64,000 nucleotides of DNA from Pyrrhosoma nymphula (GCA_963573305.1 OY754332.1:142903977-142967976), one strand, 5' to 3'; positions 48,554 to 60,838 are shown, counted from the first letter of the stretch. Numbers and translations are program-made. The notes: generated from the letters alone by a model not told the origin.

Positions 48554-48647
48554 CCTTCTGTGACCCGACTCAATTGACTTGACTTGACCGACAATGACTT
48601 GATGCCCGCTACCAGTGAATGTAGACAGAGGAAATCCGATCCCCCAA

Positions 48648-48952
48648 CGTATTTGGGTGGTGGTTGGAGTACTCCCCACTCTGAGGGCCTGGATTTGAAT
48701 CCCAACATCGGCGTAGACTTCTCAGTTTAACCCTGATCCCTACTTGGAAGCGAAGTCGTGAACAATTACAAGTGCGGTACTCGGTCCTTCGGATGGGGCG
48801 TCAAAGCTAAGGACGTATTGACGCCCTTCGTTGAGAGAGTACCGATGCCGTCGCCGAGTCGCTCCCCTCCCTGCCTCCATTCCAATAATATTCCATTCCT
48901 CACCGTCCTAACCAGCAACTCTTGAAATTATCTCAGTAGTGGTCAACTTCTT
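48648..48952 (+). mobile_element. SINE copy 9
   Basis: Plus-strand copy: GTGGTGGTTGGAGTACTCCC head, B-box GGATTTGAATCCC, body GCGGTACTCGGTCCTTCGGA, diverged tail to about 48952. Confidence 0.78.
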
Positions 48953-49139
48953 AATAAGCTAACCAGCCCCATATGTGTATGTACACGCTGTAGTGATCGA
49001 GTAGCCGGAAGTACGTTTAATCAGAAGCGTCACCACACTGGAAACAGCTTAATTTTAGCGGCTATTTTAAACTTTTGGTGTTCATCAGCGACGGCTGTAG
49101 CTAAGCTTCTGGATAAAATACAAGCACTCCGCCCTGCAC

Positions 49140-49400
49140 AGCCCCCAGCCTCCATGACGAAGGGGAATGGGTGCGAAACCACGAAGGCGACGCTCAACTG
49201 TCTCGGGGTGTTGAAAAAATGGACGGCGTCGGGGAGAGGGAAGCATCGCGACGCCCCTCGGGGGGTGCCATTGGGGGCGGTGGAGAGGCGTGGGAGGGGT
49301 CGGGGGAGGGGCCGGGGGTGGGGCCGGGGGTGGGGCCCACCGAGCGACGCTCAATTTGCCCGACCCGGCAACAACGGAGCCATTACACGCGCACGCCTAT
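49140..49400 (+). repeat. G-rich tract with G4 potential
   Basis: From about 49255 to 49337 there are many runs of four or five G separated by 1-4 bases, partly as a tandem GGGGCCGGGGGT unit. Several G-quadruplexes could form on the plus strand. Frames across it encode Arg/Gly-rich sequence by composition. Confidence 0.6.
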
Positions 49401-49685
49401 CACACTCTCGCTCTCTTACCGATCAACTTGGCGTGATTTTCAATCTCTCAGAAATAATTCAACGCGTACAGCACAATAAACGTTTTAAGCAGCCCCGCAC
49501 ACGGATGCAATACTATTGTTATGCTTCATCACAAGGTATTTTGGTTCAATGTAACTGAATACCTCAGTTCTCCATGAAATGCAGGGACATCAAAAACAAT
49601 ATTTGAAAAACATCCGAAAAAGATCATAATGTGGCAACAATTACAACAATAAGAAAAAAAGTTACGAAACTGTATTTAAATACTT

Positions 49686-49722
49686 AAGAAATCTATTACG
49701 CATAATAAATCTATTACGCATC
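49686..49722 (+). repeat. Short tandem duplication, 18-bp period
   Basis: AAATCTATTACGCATAAT is followed directly by AAATCTATTACGCAT. Confidence 0.7.
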
Positions 49723-49724
49723 GA

Positions 49725-51015
49725 ATGCATAATATGGCGGAACCTGCGTAAGAGCTAAAATACGACAAATAACAATTAATGGATGAAGGTGAGAAATAGC
49801 TACTATTTCACTACCATATACGATTTTCATTATTGAAAACATAGTGATATAAGAATCAAATTCATCCGGGAATTTTAATGGCAATAGTATGAAGATATCA
49901 TTTCAGTTTTTAAATTATTAGGAAATAGCTGCAGTAATTAAGGTCAAAAAGCGATAATTCAGTGGAATTGGTCCTGCAGCCGGCTCCTTCGTCGGGATCA
50001 AGCATTCATGTAAAAATGTATCCATTGACTAATCTGTTTGCCTAAGTAGTAGGCATCTCATTTTTGACTCCCAGCGGCGAGGGTTTGTCAGCAGCGAAAG
50101 AAACATCTCTTAAGCGACACAAGCCAAAATGTGGAATTTCTCACCATATAGGTCAAGCATCCGCAGTGGAATCTCGTTCAAGTACTTGGAGCGGATTTTC
50201 TCTAGCTATAAAGAGACCATATTCGAGGTTTATTTTAAAATTTAAGCAATCGTTAGAATAATTAAGTAAATATAGTTTTGTTACAGGTGCATTGTATTTA
50301 TGACTGAACTTCTCAGTATTTAACATAATCGACATACTTACTTAAGGCCTATTTATTTCACGCCGTACGCTGAAAACGCCTTCGCAATCGCAGTTGTTTT
50401 GCTATTTTATAAAATGTATTAAGGCATAAAATATATCTAGTTATGAATATAATTGAGAAAACATACTAACTGCACACAGTTAAACTTCTAACACGATTTG
50501 TGCGTCAGAAGATCCTAATTTTTACATTATTGTCTTTGACTCCCTTTTTCATGAATCCATCCATTGTGTGGCTAATTTCCTTGAATTGCATTCAATTATT
50601 TCCAATACTAGGCTTAACTTTCATTCACTTGAGAAAATATTATGTTTTCTTTTTTAGTAGGATACTAAGATATTCCTTTTTATAGGCTTTTTAATAAAAT
50701 TTTATTTTTATAAAAGCATGCTTTAAAAATAATTTTTTTTACTTTTTTATAACCTCCCTCTTGAGCCGTACTATGCTCTATGTGAAATGCTTCTATTTTT
50801 TTATAACTCAAAAAGTAGATAAATAAGTGGCTAATAGTTGGCATATTTACTAATCTCTTTTTCTTTACAATTAAGTTAAATTCATTTAACTTTGTGAGTA
50901 GTGATATCTCGCTCAAGCTACCTTCAATAAATAGACCGCTATGCGTTTCTGGTACGTTAAATCGGTGTTTTCCAATCGAACAGACGCAGTTCATGAAGGG
51001 CAGCTCATCGTGTAA
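49725..51015. other. Intergenic, no gene seen
   Basis: AT-rich; no recognised domain or element. Confidence 0.4.
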
Positions 51016-51020
51016 CTAAG

Positions 51021-51078
51021 TAGAACCATAGAGTAAGGATATATTATGAGGATATCCTTATTACTCTATGTTAGAACC
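51021..51078. repeat. Small foldback, family member B
   Basis: AGAACCATAGAGTAAGGATA and the inverted right arm (ATCCTTATTACTCTATGTTA then GAACC) enclose about 9 bp. The right arm has a 3-4 bp insertion. Related to 36632-36675. Confidence 0.65.
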
Positions 51079-51084
51079 AATTTC

Positions 51085-53100
51085 TTGTACCGGGCAGCGA
51101 TTCTTGAGGCAATCCGATGACGTAGGCCCCGCTCCGATATTTCGATCACGGCGGGGCGCTATAACGCCCAAGGAAGAACAAATTATAACCCTTCGACCTC
51201 AGCACAGTGTGTGCTGCGAGCCAGATAGCATCGAGGCAGGCGGGTGCGTTAATTGATGTCGTTAAAACGGCACTTGAATGCATGAGTGATACCGGCATAA
51301 TGCACTGCCAGGGGGGCAGTGTTTTTTACGTGATATAAAGTCTCGCTCAGCGAGTGCTCTTCTTCACCGACAATGAGGATATTCGATGCGCAAGGAGGCA
51401 GGGGACGCATGAGGCACCGGTCCGAGGAGCGTACCCGATATGGCCTCCTACAGCAGACTGCCTCCTTAATACACGTTCTAGGACGCAGGGTTTCCAACAC
51501 AACGATCATAGGAACATGAAAGGTCTTTGCCGCTCTACGCTCCGATGACATGAATTCCAGCATCCCTCCTTTCCGACGTACCAACGAGTCTGGCATTCTC
51601 AGGCGACGATGTACAAAGGATCTTCATGCCGTAGAGGAAGTGCTTTAAACTGAGAGTGGAACGCACGTGCTGGGAAAATTGATGTCAGTGCCCTTACAAA
51701 TCTCTTCCGACGATCGATCCGGGTCTCAATCCCATAGGCTGACATCGAGTGAAGTAGAGTTTATAGTCGGCACGTATTTGAACGGCACGCGCCGATGGGC
51801 TCGTCGAGACCGAAGTTATGAGATGCAAAATATATAGGTATAAAACTCATAAGTTCACCGAAAGCGAATATACGAGTTATAATCGACACCCGGACATTTA
51901 TCAGCGTTTCTTCAAGTATCTTTGACAAGCTACACTGTGCGCATATCCTCGACATGATCGATACACACAAGTGTGGTCAATATGCAGGTTTGTAAAGCTA
52001 AAAGACTAACTCGATATATATAGGCAGATGCCGACAATGCAGGTAACTCATGGCATCGTCAGATCCGATATGTCAAGAAACCCTGGAAGTCTCCGCAATG
52101 GCGTTATCAAGGGACATTAAGGACACCATCCTTTACAAAAGGAGAGTATTGTCTAAAAGGACCGGGAGAGGGGAGGGACAAATGAGGTCTATTCCGATTC
52201 ATTAATGATTCGCTTTGTTTCCGTTGCATCATGTGGTGCGTGAATGTATAGTAATTTCCATACCTAACTGCTCGGCTACGTATCCCCTTTGGTTCGTCAC
52301 TTTAGCCTGTTCCACTGATGCTGGGCGGGGGTGAAATAATATCCTCCGCGTCAACCTTTGACTCGGGTGATCTGAGAACAATGTTCACAAGGTATTAAAA
52401 AGTATCCGTCGAGGGCTCTCCCCTTCCGGATAACGCTCGAGGCGGCCATTCCCGATGCTTCGGTTTCCACCTGAGAGAGCTCAACATACCGCCAATGGAC
52501 TGGCGATACAAGCGACTATCGATCATCTGGGAGTGCTCGAGCTTTTCACACGTGAGCAGCGATGCGAGCCACCACAATGCTCCCGCTCTTTTCGGTCTTC
52601 CCTCCCGCTCGTTTCAACCTCGCCCCGCCGCGTCCACTGCGCCGAGCCAGGCGCTAGATAAGCGGCCGAGCAATGAGGCTAAAAGGTACGGGGTGAGAGG
52701 GGAGAGGTGATGTGATTCTCTCGCCCCCCACCGTGAGCGGGCTTTGGGAAACAATTGGTTCGCGGGGCCCTAGAAACATTTTATTTCCGCTGAGCCCGGA
52801 TAAACGAATTAGAGTTCGTCTCAATGAATTTCCCGTTATCTTGAAAAGGCTGTCCGTAAGGGGCAGCGTTCTGCTCTGGAAGTTTTGATTAAAAGCCGGA
52901 GAATAATTCTGAAGAGCCAATGAAAGTTGACACAAACTTCAAAGATGACAATTACAGGAAAAATTTTCAATTAACTCCTACTAATTAGCTCTTGAAAAAT
53001 ATTTAGTGTCCATGATTTATGAAAAGTCTAAGCTTACCTATTAATCACTATGTGCTGATTATACTATGGCAAAAAATAGTATATTTTCACTTTTTTTTCG
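51085..53100. other. Intergenic with a GC-rich part
   Basis: No gene is recognised. 52400-52740 is CpG-rich with overlapping domain-free frames. Confidence 0.35.
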
Positions 53101-53109
53101 TAAACTAAA

Positions 53110-53405
53110 GGGATCGGGTTGGTGACGTGACTACAGTAGTACTGGCTTCATACCCGGAGGGCCCGAGTCCAAATCCCGGCAGCAGAACCATAGATTTTTG
53201 TAATTGGAATCTCGATACATAATTTGGTGATACACGGAGAGCACTTCAAGGCATAGTGCCACGTCCGTCTGATGGGACGTTAAACTTTGGTCCCCTTGGC
53301 GTCTTTCGTTAGGAGTAGGCTAATGCCGACGCCTGGTTTCTCTCCACCCTTTCTCCATTCTGAAGATACTGTAGTGTCCTAGAATGCGTCCAATGATAAG
53401 CCAAT
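53110..53405 (+). mobile_element. SINE copy 10
   Basis: Starts GGATCGGGTTGGTGACGTGA; the body CCGTCCGTCTGATGGGACGT, GGTCCCCTTGGCGTCTTTCG and CCGACGCCTGGTTTCTCTCC is close to the family sequence. The B-box is mutated (GAGTCCAAATCCC). Confidence 0.88.
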
Positions 53406-53409
53406 ACCC

Positions 53410-55555
53410 ATCAACATGTCTCATGGTAAACTACAAACACCCGCTCCTGAAGATCCCATCAATCAACGCATACAACAATAGATTGTGAGCACCAGCTCCC
53501 AGCGACATTCTTAACAGAACTAAGAAAAAAAGGAAATGGAATTCTAATGCTACAAGCTGATTTTGCAGTTTTATGTAAAGCCTATAAATGTTGCGAAGTA
53601 TGAGTCAAGGCTTCAGGCATTTACGGAAAGTCCAGGGTAATCCTTAAAAAAATAAATGACCTTCCCTACGCAAATAACCATAAATAAATTACGGAACTTG
53701 ACGAGTACCACAATCATGGTTGATGCGTCAAGTGTAAATAAAGAGCTTTTTGCAAAGCGCTCACCCCAGGGGATCAATGTATATGAGGCGTAATTTATGA
53801 ACCGGTGGAATTATAAAGGCCATTTCCATTAAATTAGGATATTATGTAGCCCAGCAAGCTGTAATTAGCGAAAATTATTGAGGTCACGGAATTCCAAATT
53901 TATTTCTACTAAAACTACGTTTCCTGGAGAGGTAATTAAACTTTTTTTGCTTCATTATGGACTCTCAGAAAATGTACACCGGGTGTCTATCGTTGACAAA
54001 AATAATAATGCCAAAAAGCCGAAATAATGTGTAAAATGCATATGGCAGAATTAACTCACATGTTTCGGGACTTTAAGACTCAATTATAGATTTTAAGCGA
54101 TCAATTGTTCTAAGAACCATTCTCTTATTGTGATTTCCGAGCAAATATTCTGATTTCTACTGTTTCTTTATATAAGTAAATACCAATTTTCACTAAATAT
54201 TTCATAATTTATCTTCATTCTCTTAAGGAAAAATAGAATGTCTCAATCTTATCTCAATAGAGCTGTTTATCTATCTGCACAAAATGTAAGCCTGTCAGTC
54301 AGTAGATTACAGTACGAACTCGTAATGGACAAAGAATGAGAGATAATAGATGCGATAATTTTATATTTATAACCAATTGACGTATCATGATGCTCTCTTG
54401 ATGATAATATTGATGCTCCACTATTAACAGAAAATAATCTTTGATTTGAACCCGCCAACTCAATATATTTTATAGAACTCAATAGATCCAGCTCAATATA
54501 TTTAGCTTCTGCCTCTATTACTCACATTGATATTTTTGTAGCATGAATTTCGAGATTTTCTCCTGATAGAATGAGATAGATAAATATAATTAGAACCCCA
54601 TACTAGTGAAACGGCATCGTAAACGTGCTGCTCAGCGAATCGGCAAAAATAGTCTTCTTCCAAAGCATGAACTTTTAAGAACATGCTGAACATTTATTTT
54701 ATAAAAACATCTATTATTACGAATATGCACTATATTAAATATTTAAAACATATAGCGTGATCAAATATGGAGTGAGTAGGAATGAAGACTCTTATAACAT
54801 ATTCTTGGAAGGAAAAAATCTCCCAAATGAGATCATTTCAGCGTCTAGGAAGCTACGTAACTTGGAACGGACAATGCATCTACGAAGTAAGATGGAGGAT
54901 ATTTTTGGAAAAGAGAGCTATGGAGAAGCTGAAAGAAAACCATGTTCAGCAGAGAAGGAGATTTTCTATACGTCTTGTTCAGAGTGCAGTTGTTGTAGCA
55001 GCGAAATGTGGAGGAGAAGAGAGAAATATGAAAGTATTAAGATTATGAAGCTAGGTTGAGGAGTAAGGTGGATTGGACTGACAGATTGAGTGATGAGGCA
55101 GCACTAACGAGTAGAGGAGAGGAAAAAGTTGATTAGTTGCACTAATAGCAGAAAGATATCTCGGGTTGAAACAGGTAGCTGCGCCGATTTATTGCTGAGG
55201 AGAATTGTAGAAGAAGAAATTAAAGGGGAGATGATTGAAATGCTTGATAACGTGAATAAATCCGATTCCCCACGGCCAAAGGTTGTTGACAAAAAAAATT
55301 TGATCAAGCGTGTTGGAGTATCGAATGACAGGCAAAATTAGAAAAAAATGCAATTCGATTCCAAGAATTTGATTGATAGCTTGGAATGAAATACCATTTT
55401 CTTCTAATTCTTTCTGTCACACGACAGCGAAATCCGTATCGTCAAACTGATTGCTGTCAAGTATTTCGACCGAGGGTCATCGGCTCGATGGATGAAGCTA
55501 TCAGTATATGCAGGAGGGATACACGAGACCTGGTGCGATAGGGAGCATACAGACT
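53410..55555. other. Intergenic, unassigned
   Basis: The part 54757-55341 is purine-rich and has several overlapping plus-strand frames of 60-100 codons. No domain is recognised in them and they overlap one another, so I do not call a gene. Confidence 0.35.
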
Positions 55556-55560
55556 GTCAG

Positions 55561-55849
55561 GGGGATCGGATTGCTGTGGTGGATTCCCATTTCGAGGGCC
55601 CGGGTTCGAAACCAGGCGATGGAGGTTTCGCTTTTAGTTGTATCCCGATCCCTACTTGGGTGTCATGAGGAGAGCACTTCAACTTTAATACTTCCTCCGG
55701 CGGATGGGGCGTTCTACGGTGGGTCTCCTTGGTGCGCTGCGTGAGGAGGAGAGTGGATTCCCTCCGCTCCCCGAATATACACCATTACCATCCGGCCAAC
55801 CTATTATCCTCAGTGGAGCAAATGACCTCAGTTGCTAGTCACCTCCCCT
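55561..55849 (+). mobile_element. SINE copy 11
   Basis: Full length: head with CCCGGGTTCGAAACC, CCCGATCCCTACTTGGGTGT, and the best-preserved tail in the window (AAATGACCTCAGTTGCTAGT then CACCTCCCC). The central body is diverged. Confidence 0.88.
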
Positions 55850-55854
55850 TATGA

Positions 55855-56290
55855 AATCAGTTGAGCAAACCTTTCGGAGGAAATATTCTCTTAGGCGAGG
55901 AATCGCATTACCTCCCCGCGGAACGGCACCATTAGTCGTGCTCCCAAAATAAAAAGGAGAAACGCAATTAATATTTTTCGAAACAAACTCGAAGAGCTTT
56001 TCATCGTTGCCGTGCGTTCAAATTTTCTGTCACGCCGACTTCAATAGCTTGGAGAGCGGTTTGGCTTTGCGACGTCGACTGACGTGACCTCCGGCAAAAT
56101 TTGACGGAAAACGATAATAGCTTTCGATTTTCCGACAGAGCAAGTCTCTTCACCGACTGAGGAGTCACGGCGTCCAATCCTATTCCAGCGTCGCCCGCGT
56201 GCGGACCGATAAGAATGCTATCACCGCCGCCATTTCACGGCACCCTGGCTGGATCCAGCTAAGCGCTAATCCTCGCCAATCCACAGACAC
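55855..56290. other. Intergenic, no gene seen
   Basis: No recognised domain. Confidence 0.4.
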
Positions 56291-56294
56291 CATG

Positions 56295-56355
56295 GAGCGT
56301 GCGGCTCTGCATTCATCGAGACTCACCGTCTCGATGAATGCAGAGCCGCACGCTC
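56295..56355. repeat. Perfect 27-bp hairpin
   Basis: The arms 56295-56321 and 56329-56355 are perfect inverted copies (GAGCGTGCGGCTCTGCATTC at the outer end) around a 7-nt loop CTCACCG. The perfection points to recent origin. A template-switch event or a tiny foldback are possible; the stem is shorter than usual animal microRNA precursors. Confidence 0.85.
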
Positions 56356-56754
56356 TTTAGTCAGCAACAATGGCAGATTGAAATCCAAATTATGCGGCCG
56401 GATGTGGCAGGACGGATACTCAGCACCGTGGATAATTCAATTGATTCGCTGCGAAATGCTACACCAGCCGATTAAACATCCTCCGCGAAGTAAGAGACGG
56501 GACTGATAGTAAAAATTGACGCCAAATGAGGATACCTGAACTGAAATTTTCTACGAAACCATAAATAACCACACCACGTACTGTTTCTTCAATTCATCCG
56601 CCTTTATTGCCAAATGAGGAACAACTTGCTAGTTACCCGTGCAAACGGCATTCTATAAGCTGATTGTATCTGGCGTAACTTTTAGTAATTTATTCATAAT
56701 AATGGAAGTAAACACTCTTGGTTTATCCATAGATTTTTATTTAAGAATGACCCT

Positions 56755-56803
56755 GGTTTCGTTGCCTCAGTTGATGATGCAGCGACGCAACGAAACCTGA
56801 GTC
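56755..56803 (+). repeat. Hammerhead-like motif within a hairpin
   Basis: GGTTTCGTTGC (56755-56765) pairs perfectly with GCAACGAAACC (56787-56797). Within it TTGATGA (56771-56777), a TGC..GCA stem and GAAACCTGAGTC (56792-56803) follow the recurrent pattern, with T for C at the first core position. Confidence 0.55.
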
Positions 56804-56809
56804 GCACTT

Positions 56810-57455
56810 TATTTCCGTGAAAATAACGCATTTTGACTTCAACTACAGCCCTTTCCCATTAGCATGCCGTGTGATTAGGTGTCTTCGCTTTATTGCCACA
56901 CATCACATTGTAATAATTCGCTTCTTCCATCAGTTTTTGCAACAATGACTTTTGTGCATGGAAAAATATAATTTTCGTGTTTTACAAATTGGAAGCAATG
57001 GATATGTGTAATTGAAGAATGATGAAGACCAAATGGAGGGACAGAATTGCCAATGAATAAGTTCTACGATGAGTTTAAAGGGGTAAAAATCGGAAATAAT
57101 ACCCAGGAAGACCGAGAATGTGAAAAATCAGGAATATTCTGATGGACGTGAAATCGAAGAAATATGTTGGAATGAAAGCTGATAGGAGAGAGGAGGGGGG
57201 AGCTACTACAAATCAATCTTCGGATTGATGACTGCTGATGACGGTGTTTCAAAATTCTCGCTTTAAAGAGCGAGGAATCTCAATTTTATTCTCTAGACAC
57301 TAGTGGGGAATATTCAGACTATGTTGAGGTTATCGACTAGAGGACACGTTTTTCAGTATATTGTAGGAATATGTTTTACAAATATCGTTTAGTTTATTTT
57401 GCAGTGAAACTTTCTCCCGGCTCTAAATCTCCCATTGTGTAAAAGGTGAAAGGTA
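56810..57455. other. Intergenic, no gene seen
   Basis: No recognised gene. Confidence 0.4.
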
Positions 57456-57456
57456 T

Positions 57457-57760
57457 TAGTGTGGTTTGAAGGAGACTAACTTCCCGTCCCGAGGACCCAT
57501 GTTCGAATCCCGCCACTGGCAGAGATTTTTCAGAGGAATCCCTACCTATTCTTGGGTTCTATGTGGAGAGCACTCTGCGTCCAGTACTCCACCTATCACT
57601 CGGGGCGTTGAAATTTGGACATCTTGTCCTTCGATACGCGGAGGTTAATGCCGGCAGTGGGTTTCCCTCCACCCTTCCTCCAATCCCCAAGTACACCTCT
57701 CCCTGCAACCCACCCCTACTATCATTCACGGCGCATATCCCCTCGGCCGTCGCTCGCCTC
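57457..57760 (+). mobile_element. SINE copy 12
   Basis: Good B-box CATGTTCGAATCCCG and head; body GGAGAGCACTCTGCGTCCAG, tail region diverged. Confidence 0.85.
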
Positions 57761-57779
57761 TCCAAATAACCAAGCAGCG

Positions 57780-58190
57780 TAAAGGGAAGTGAGTTGGCGG
57801 CGCGCGCCGCCCACCTCGAAAGTCTCCAGTTCGAAATCTTCGCCTGCAATGAATGCTTCAAGGCGATTAGAGGGAGATTTTAGAGGAGAGCGCTCGGCGC
57901 GGTGCAAAGTTCCTACGGTCGCTGGCATCAAAGAGCCAATTACCGGGAAACGACGCCAACAACGAAATACCTGCTCTCTCGAGTGAATACCCCCGCCTCT
58001 CGCCACCGCCTGCGACGACGCCCCCAGTTGTAGCGCCGCGGAGTGCGGAGGCGGCCTCCGCTCTGCCCCCCAACCCATACACCCTCGTCCATCCACTCGA
58101 GCTCACAAGGGTCACGCTCGCTCTCGGGAGCATTGCATTGCAGCCGAAGGGGAGGCCGAGGCAAGGCATGGGCGTCTAGTGCGCCGGCTT
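57780..58190. other. GC-rich island
   Basis: CpG-rich with overlapping open frames on both strands, lying between two SINE copies. No domain. Confidence 0.35.
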
Positions 58191-58194
58191 CACT

Positions 58195-58410
58195 TCCCGC
58201 GCCTGGCGGAGATAGTTTCCGTGGGATCTCTCCTCGAGCGCTATGAGGGGAGCACTTCAAAGGTTAGTACTCCGTCCGTCGGAATAGTCGTTAAATGTTT
58301 TTTCGGAAAAGTCGTTAAATCTTGGCGCTTTTCGCTAAGAGTTACCAAACCCGACACAGGGTTTCTCTTCACCCTTCCTCCATCACTAAGATCTGCATCG
58401 CCACTTCAAA
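58195..58410 (+). mobile_element. SINE copy 13, 5'-truncated
   Basis: It begins after the B-box at GCGCCTGGCGGAGATAG and retains GGGGAGCACTTCAAAGGTTA, CTCCGTCCGTCGGAATAG and CGACACAGGGTTTCTCTTCA. The phrase GTCGTTAAAT is duplicated within it. Confidence 0.8.
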
Positions 58411-58568
58411 CCTGAAAGTTCCAAATGGATGCAACTATATCGGGCGTGCTATGGCGCCAGCTGCGTTGGTTAAAGGCGCATGTACCTGACGATGGAGCAG
58501 AGCCACTGAAACGAGTTTCTTTGAATAAGTTTCCGTGTGCATATCAAATTTTTATTTAATTTATTCAA

Positions 58569-58604
58569 CTGAAGACCCCAGCACGATAGCTGGAGAAATT
58601 TGTC
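58569..58604 (+). repeat. Hammerhead-like motif
   Basis: CTGAAGA (58569-58575), stem CCAGC-ACGATA-GCTGG, then GAAATTTGTC (58595-58604). The GAAA-to-GTC interval is one base shorter than at the other loci. Confidence 0.5.
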
Positions 58605-59182
58605 GCCCTGGCACAAGGATGCACGGAGGGAAACCTTGAAGTCCCAGAGCAGCAGGAGTTATGAATGAGGCGCAATCAAAGGAGAGAGTATGAGTTACCG
58701 AAGATGATTCGCAAATCGCCAAGCATTACAACGTATTATATGAGCTAACGCATAATAGCGCAAGGACATATGTACTTCAAGATTCGGATAAATGTTATTT
58801 TACAATATGTCAACAATTTTATCGATTGCGTCGCGGCGCACGGCCCGCAGGGATTAATATTTCCAGTCCTTCTCCCACTAGCCAACGAGAAGATCCTCAA
58901 GGCTTTGGGAAGGCTGCTGCCAGTTGATTTTCTCACACACAGTGGGTACCGGAGTGTGTTAAACACCGTAGCGTTGCGTTGGCTACCAACAAGCTAGTGT
59001 GATAATAGAAGTATGATGACCTGCATGCGCAATGGACGCCAGCGCCAATAACGTATCCATACTTCCACGAGTCATATTTCCTTACATTCAGCAATTCCTA
59101 AATCCGATGTCTTAATCTCGTCATGAAAAAGTGGTCGCTATCATACTTACGTAATTAGACAATCATGGTGAATCAGCGCAGA

Positions 59183-59876
59183 AGCACTCTGCATTTTCGG
59201 GTTCTCCATCCACGCTCGTTGACTTTGGCTGATAACGGTTTCATTAGCACCAGTCAGCATGATATCAGATTACTGAAAACTAGTAAGTGATAACAGCTAA
59301 CTTTGATTAGGTGATTTCAGAACTGTTCTTCGTTTTCTTCTATCGCGTACTGTTTTTTTTTCAGAATGGACCCAATTTAACTTCAAAGACTTATTGATAA
59401 GTGCCAGTGGGTAATTATTGTGCGAGGGATATTTTTCATTACAAGCTTATGAGCCTTAGGTTGGCCCAAGTTAATGAGTCTTAGGTTGGTACAACTGGAG
59501 CTACTGTTGTATGACCTTAGAAGAGTTATTCATCCTTCATTCATTTTTTTACAAAAATTGTCATTGCGTGAAGTAATGTTAATAAAACTGGGCTTGCAGT
59601 AGTTAAAATCTTGAAACAACAATTCTTATTTTGTGTAAAAACCAGACGTGTTAGAAAAAAATGGAAGTCATTTTTAGAATTAGCATAAAAAATGATTCAA
59701 GAACACCTATTTTCAATTAATCATCTGACAAAAAGTTTCAAAATGCAGACTGGTGTAGTCATCCTGCTATCGTCTTCACCTTCGACCTGAAGATGATAGC
59801 AGGATGGCTATCGAAAACGTTGTCAGCCAAAGTCAACTATGGAGATGGGATGGAGAACCCGAAAATGCAGAGTGCT
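59183..59876. repeat. Long-range inverted repeat
   Basis: 59183-59242 and 59813-59876 are inverted copies of about 60 bp (AGCACTCTGCATTTTCGGGT on the left; CCCGAAAATGCAGAGTGCT at the right end). About 570 bp of unassigned sequence lies between. Both copies include a GAAAMCGTTRTCAGCC string, so they look like two opposed ends of one element type. Confidence 0.75.
59760..59824 (+). repeat. Hammerhead-like motif with alternative stems
   Basis: CTGAAGA (59787-59793), stem GATAGC-AGGATG-GCTATC, then GAAAACGTTGTC (59813-59824). CATCCTGCTATC (59760-59771) also pairs perfectly with GATAGCAGGATG (59795-59806), so GATAGC has two possible partners. Confidence 0.55.
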
Positions 59877-60755
59877 AGTGAACAACCCGGCGAAAACCTT
59901 CGCAAGAATTTTAAACCGTGTAAAAATTTCCTCAGCAAATATTTGCGAAGTTATTTTCAAAACGGACTTCTCTTTTCAATAAAAGTAAAGAAAATTATAA
60001 ACAAAAAGTACTTAACATAACTTAAGCATGGCTCAACGGACATATGGAGTACTGCCTACATTTTTTCTTAGCTAATACATGTCCATCAATTACAGTTTCC
60101 ACCTCATCACTTTCAAGTTCGCGAATGACATTCCTCCCAACCACGGAATATATATATGAATATCTTTTCGTATACACGATCATTAAAATTCAAATGCAGC
60201 CTCTTTAAAGTCCATTGTTTCCGTAAAGTATTCCACTACGTGAAGGACGCCGCGGTAGGAGACCCTTTTGTACTAGAGACGTGGAGTATCACTCAGCCCC
60301 GGGGTCGTGTGTATACCCCAAAGAGTGGTCTGGGATTTCGAGTGCGGGAGTAATTAGTAAGAGGACAAAGGACTGAAAGAAGTTGGGCGTCGTAGCCCGC
60401 CTGGGATGGTGTGGCTCCTGAAATCCTAGGTAATTACCCTCCAACGTAACTACGCCGTCACTGAGTACGAAAAGTGAATGCAAATGTGAACTCGGTAGGA
60501 CTTCGAACTGTTGGTGCTTGCGATTAATGGCTACGAAAGAAAGATTCCCCGTAGGAAATCTCAACCGCACTACTTGCTAATAACAATAGCTCCTTCAAAG
60601 CTACACGATAAAAATCTCTCTGTGCGAAATATAAGGAAGTAAAAAAATATATACCATATTTAATTTTTTTTAACTAACAATGAAAGAAGCACGTCCCACA
60701 CATCGATTTAAAGAAAGGTTCCAAACCACATGGTCCTTGCGGTTGTATTGCGAGA

Positions 60756-60838
60756 ATTGTCACGCCACGCTTATATATTTATTATTGTCACACCACGCTT
60801 ATATATTTATTATTGTCACACCACGCTTATATATTTAT
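60756..60838 (+). repeat. Tandem repeat, 28 bp x 3
   Basis: Units at 60756, 60784 and 60812, each ATTGTCACACCACGCTTATA followed by TATTTATT; the first has one G/A difference. There are no spacers, so it is not a CRISPR array. Confidence 0.92.

Noticed and set aside
54757..55341. A gene in overlapping 60-100-codon frames
   Set aside because: Several frames of one purine-rich strand are open at once and none has a recognisable domain.
56295..56355. MicroRNA precursor
   Set aside because: The stem is perfect but only 27 bp with a 7-nt loop, too short for a usual animal precursor, and no relative is known to me.
60756..60838. CRISPR array
   Set aside because: Units are contiguous without spacers and the DNA is eukaryotic.
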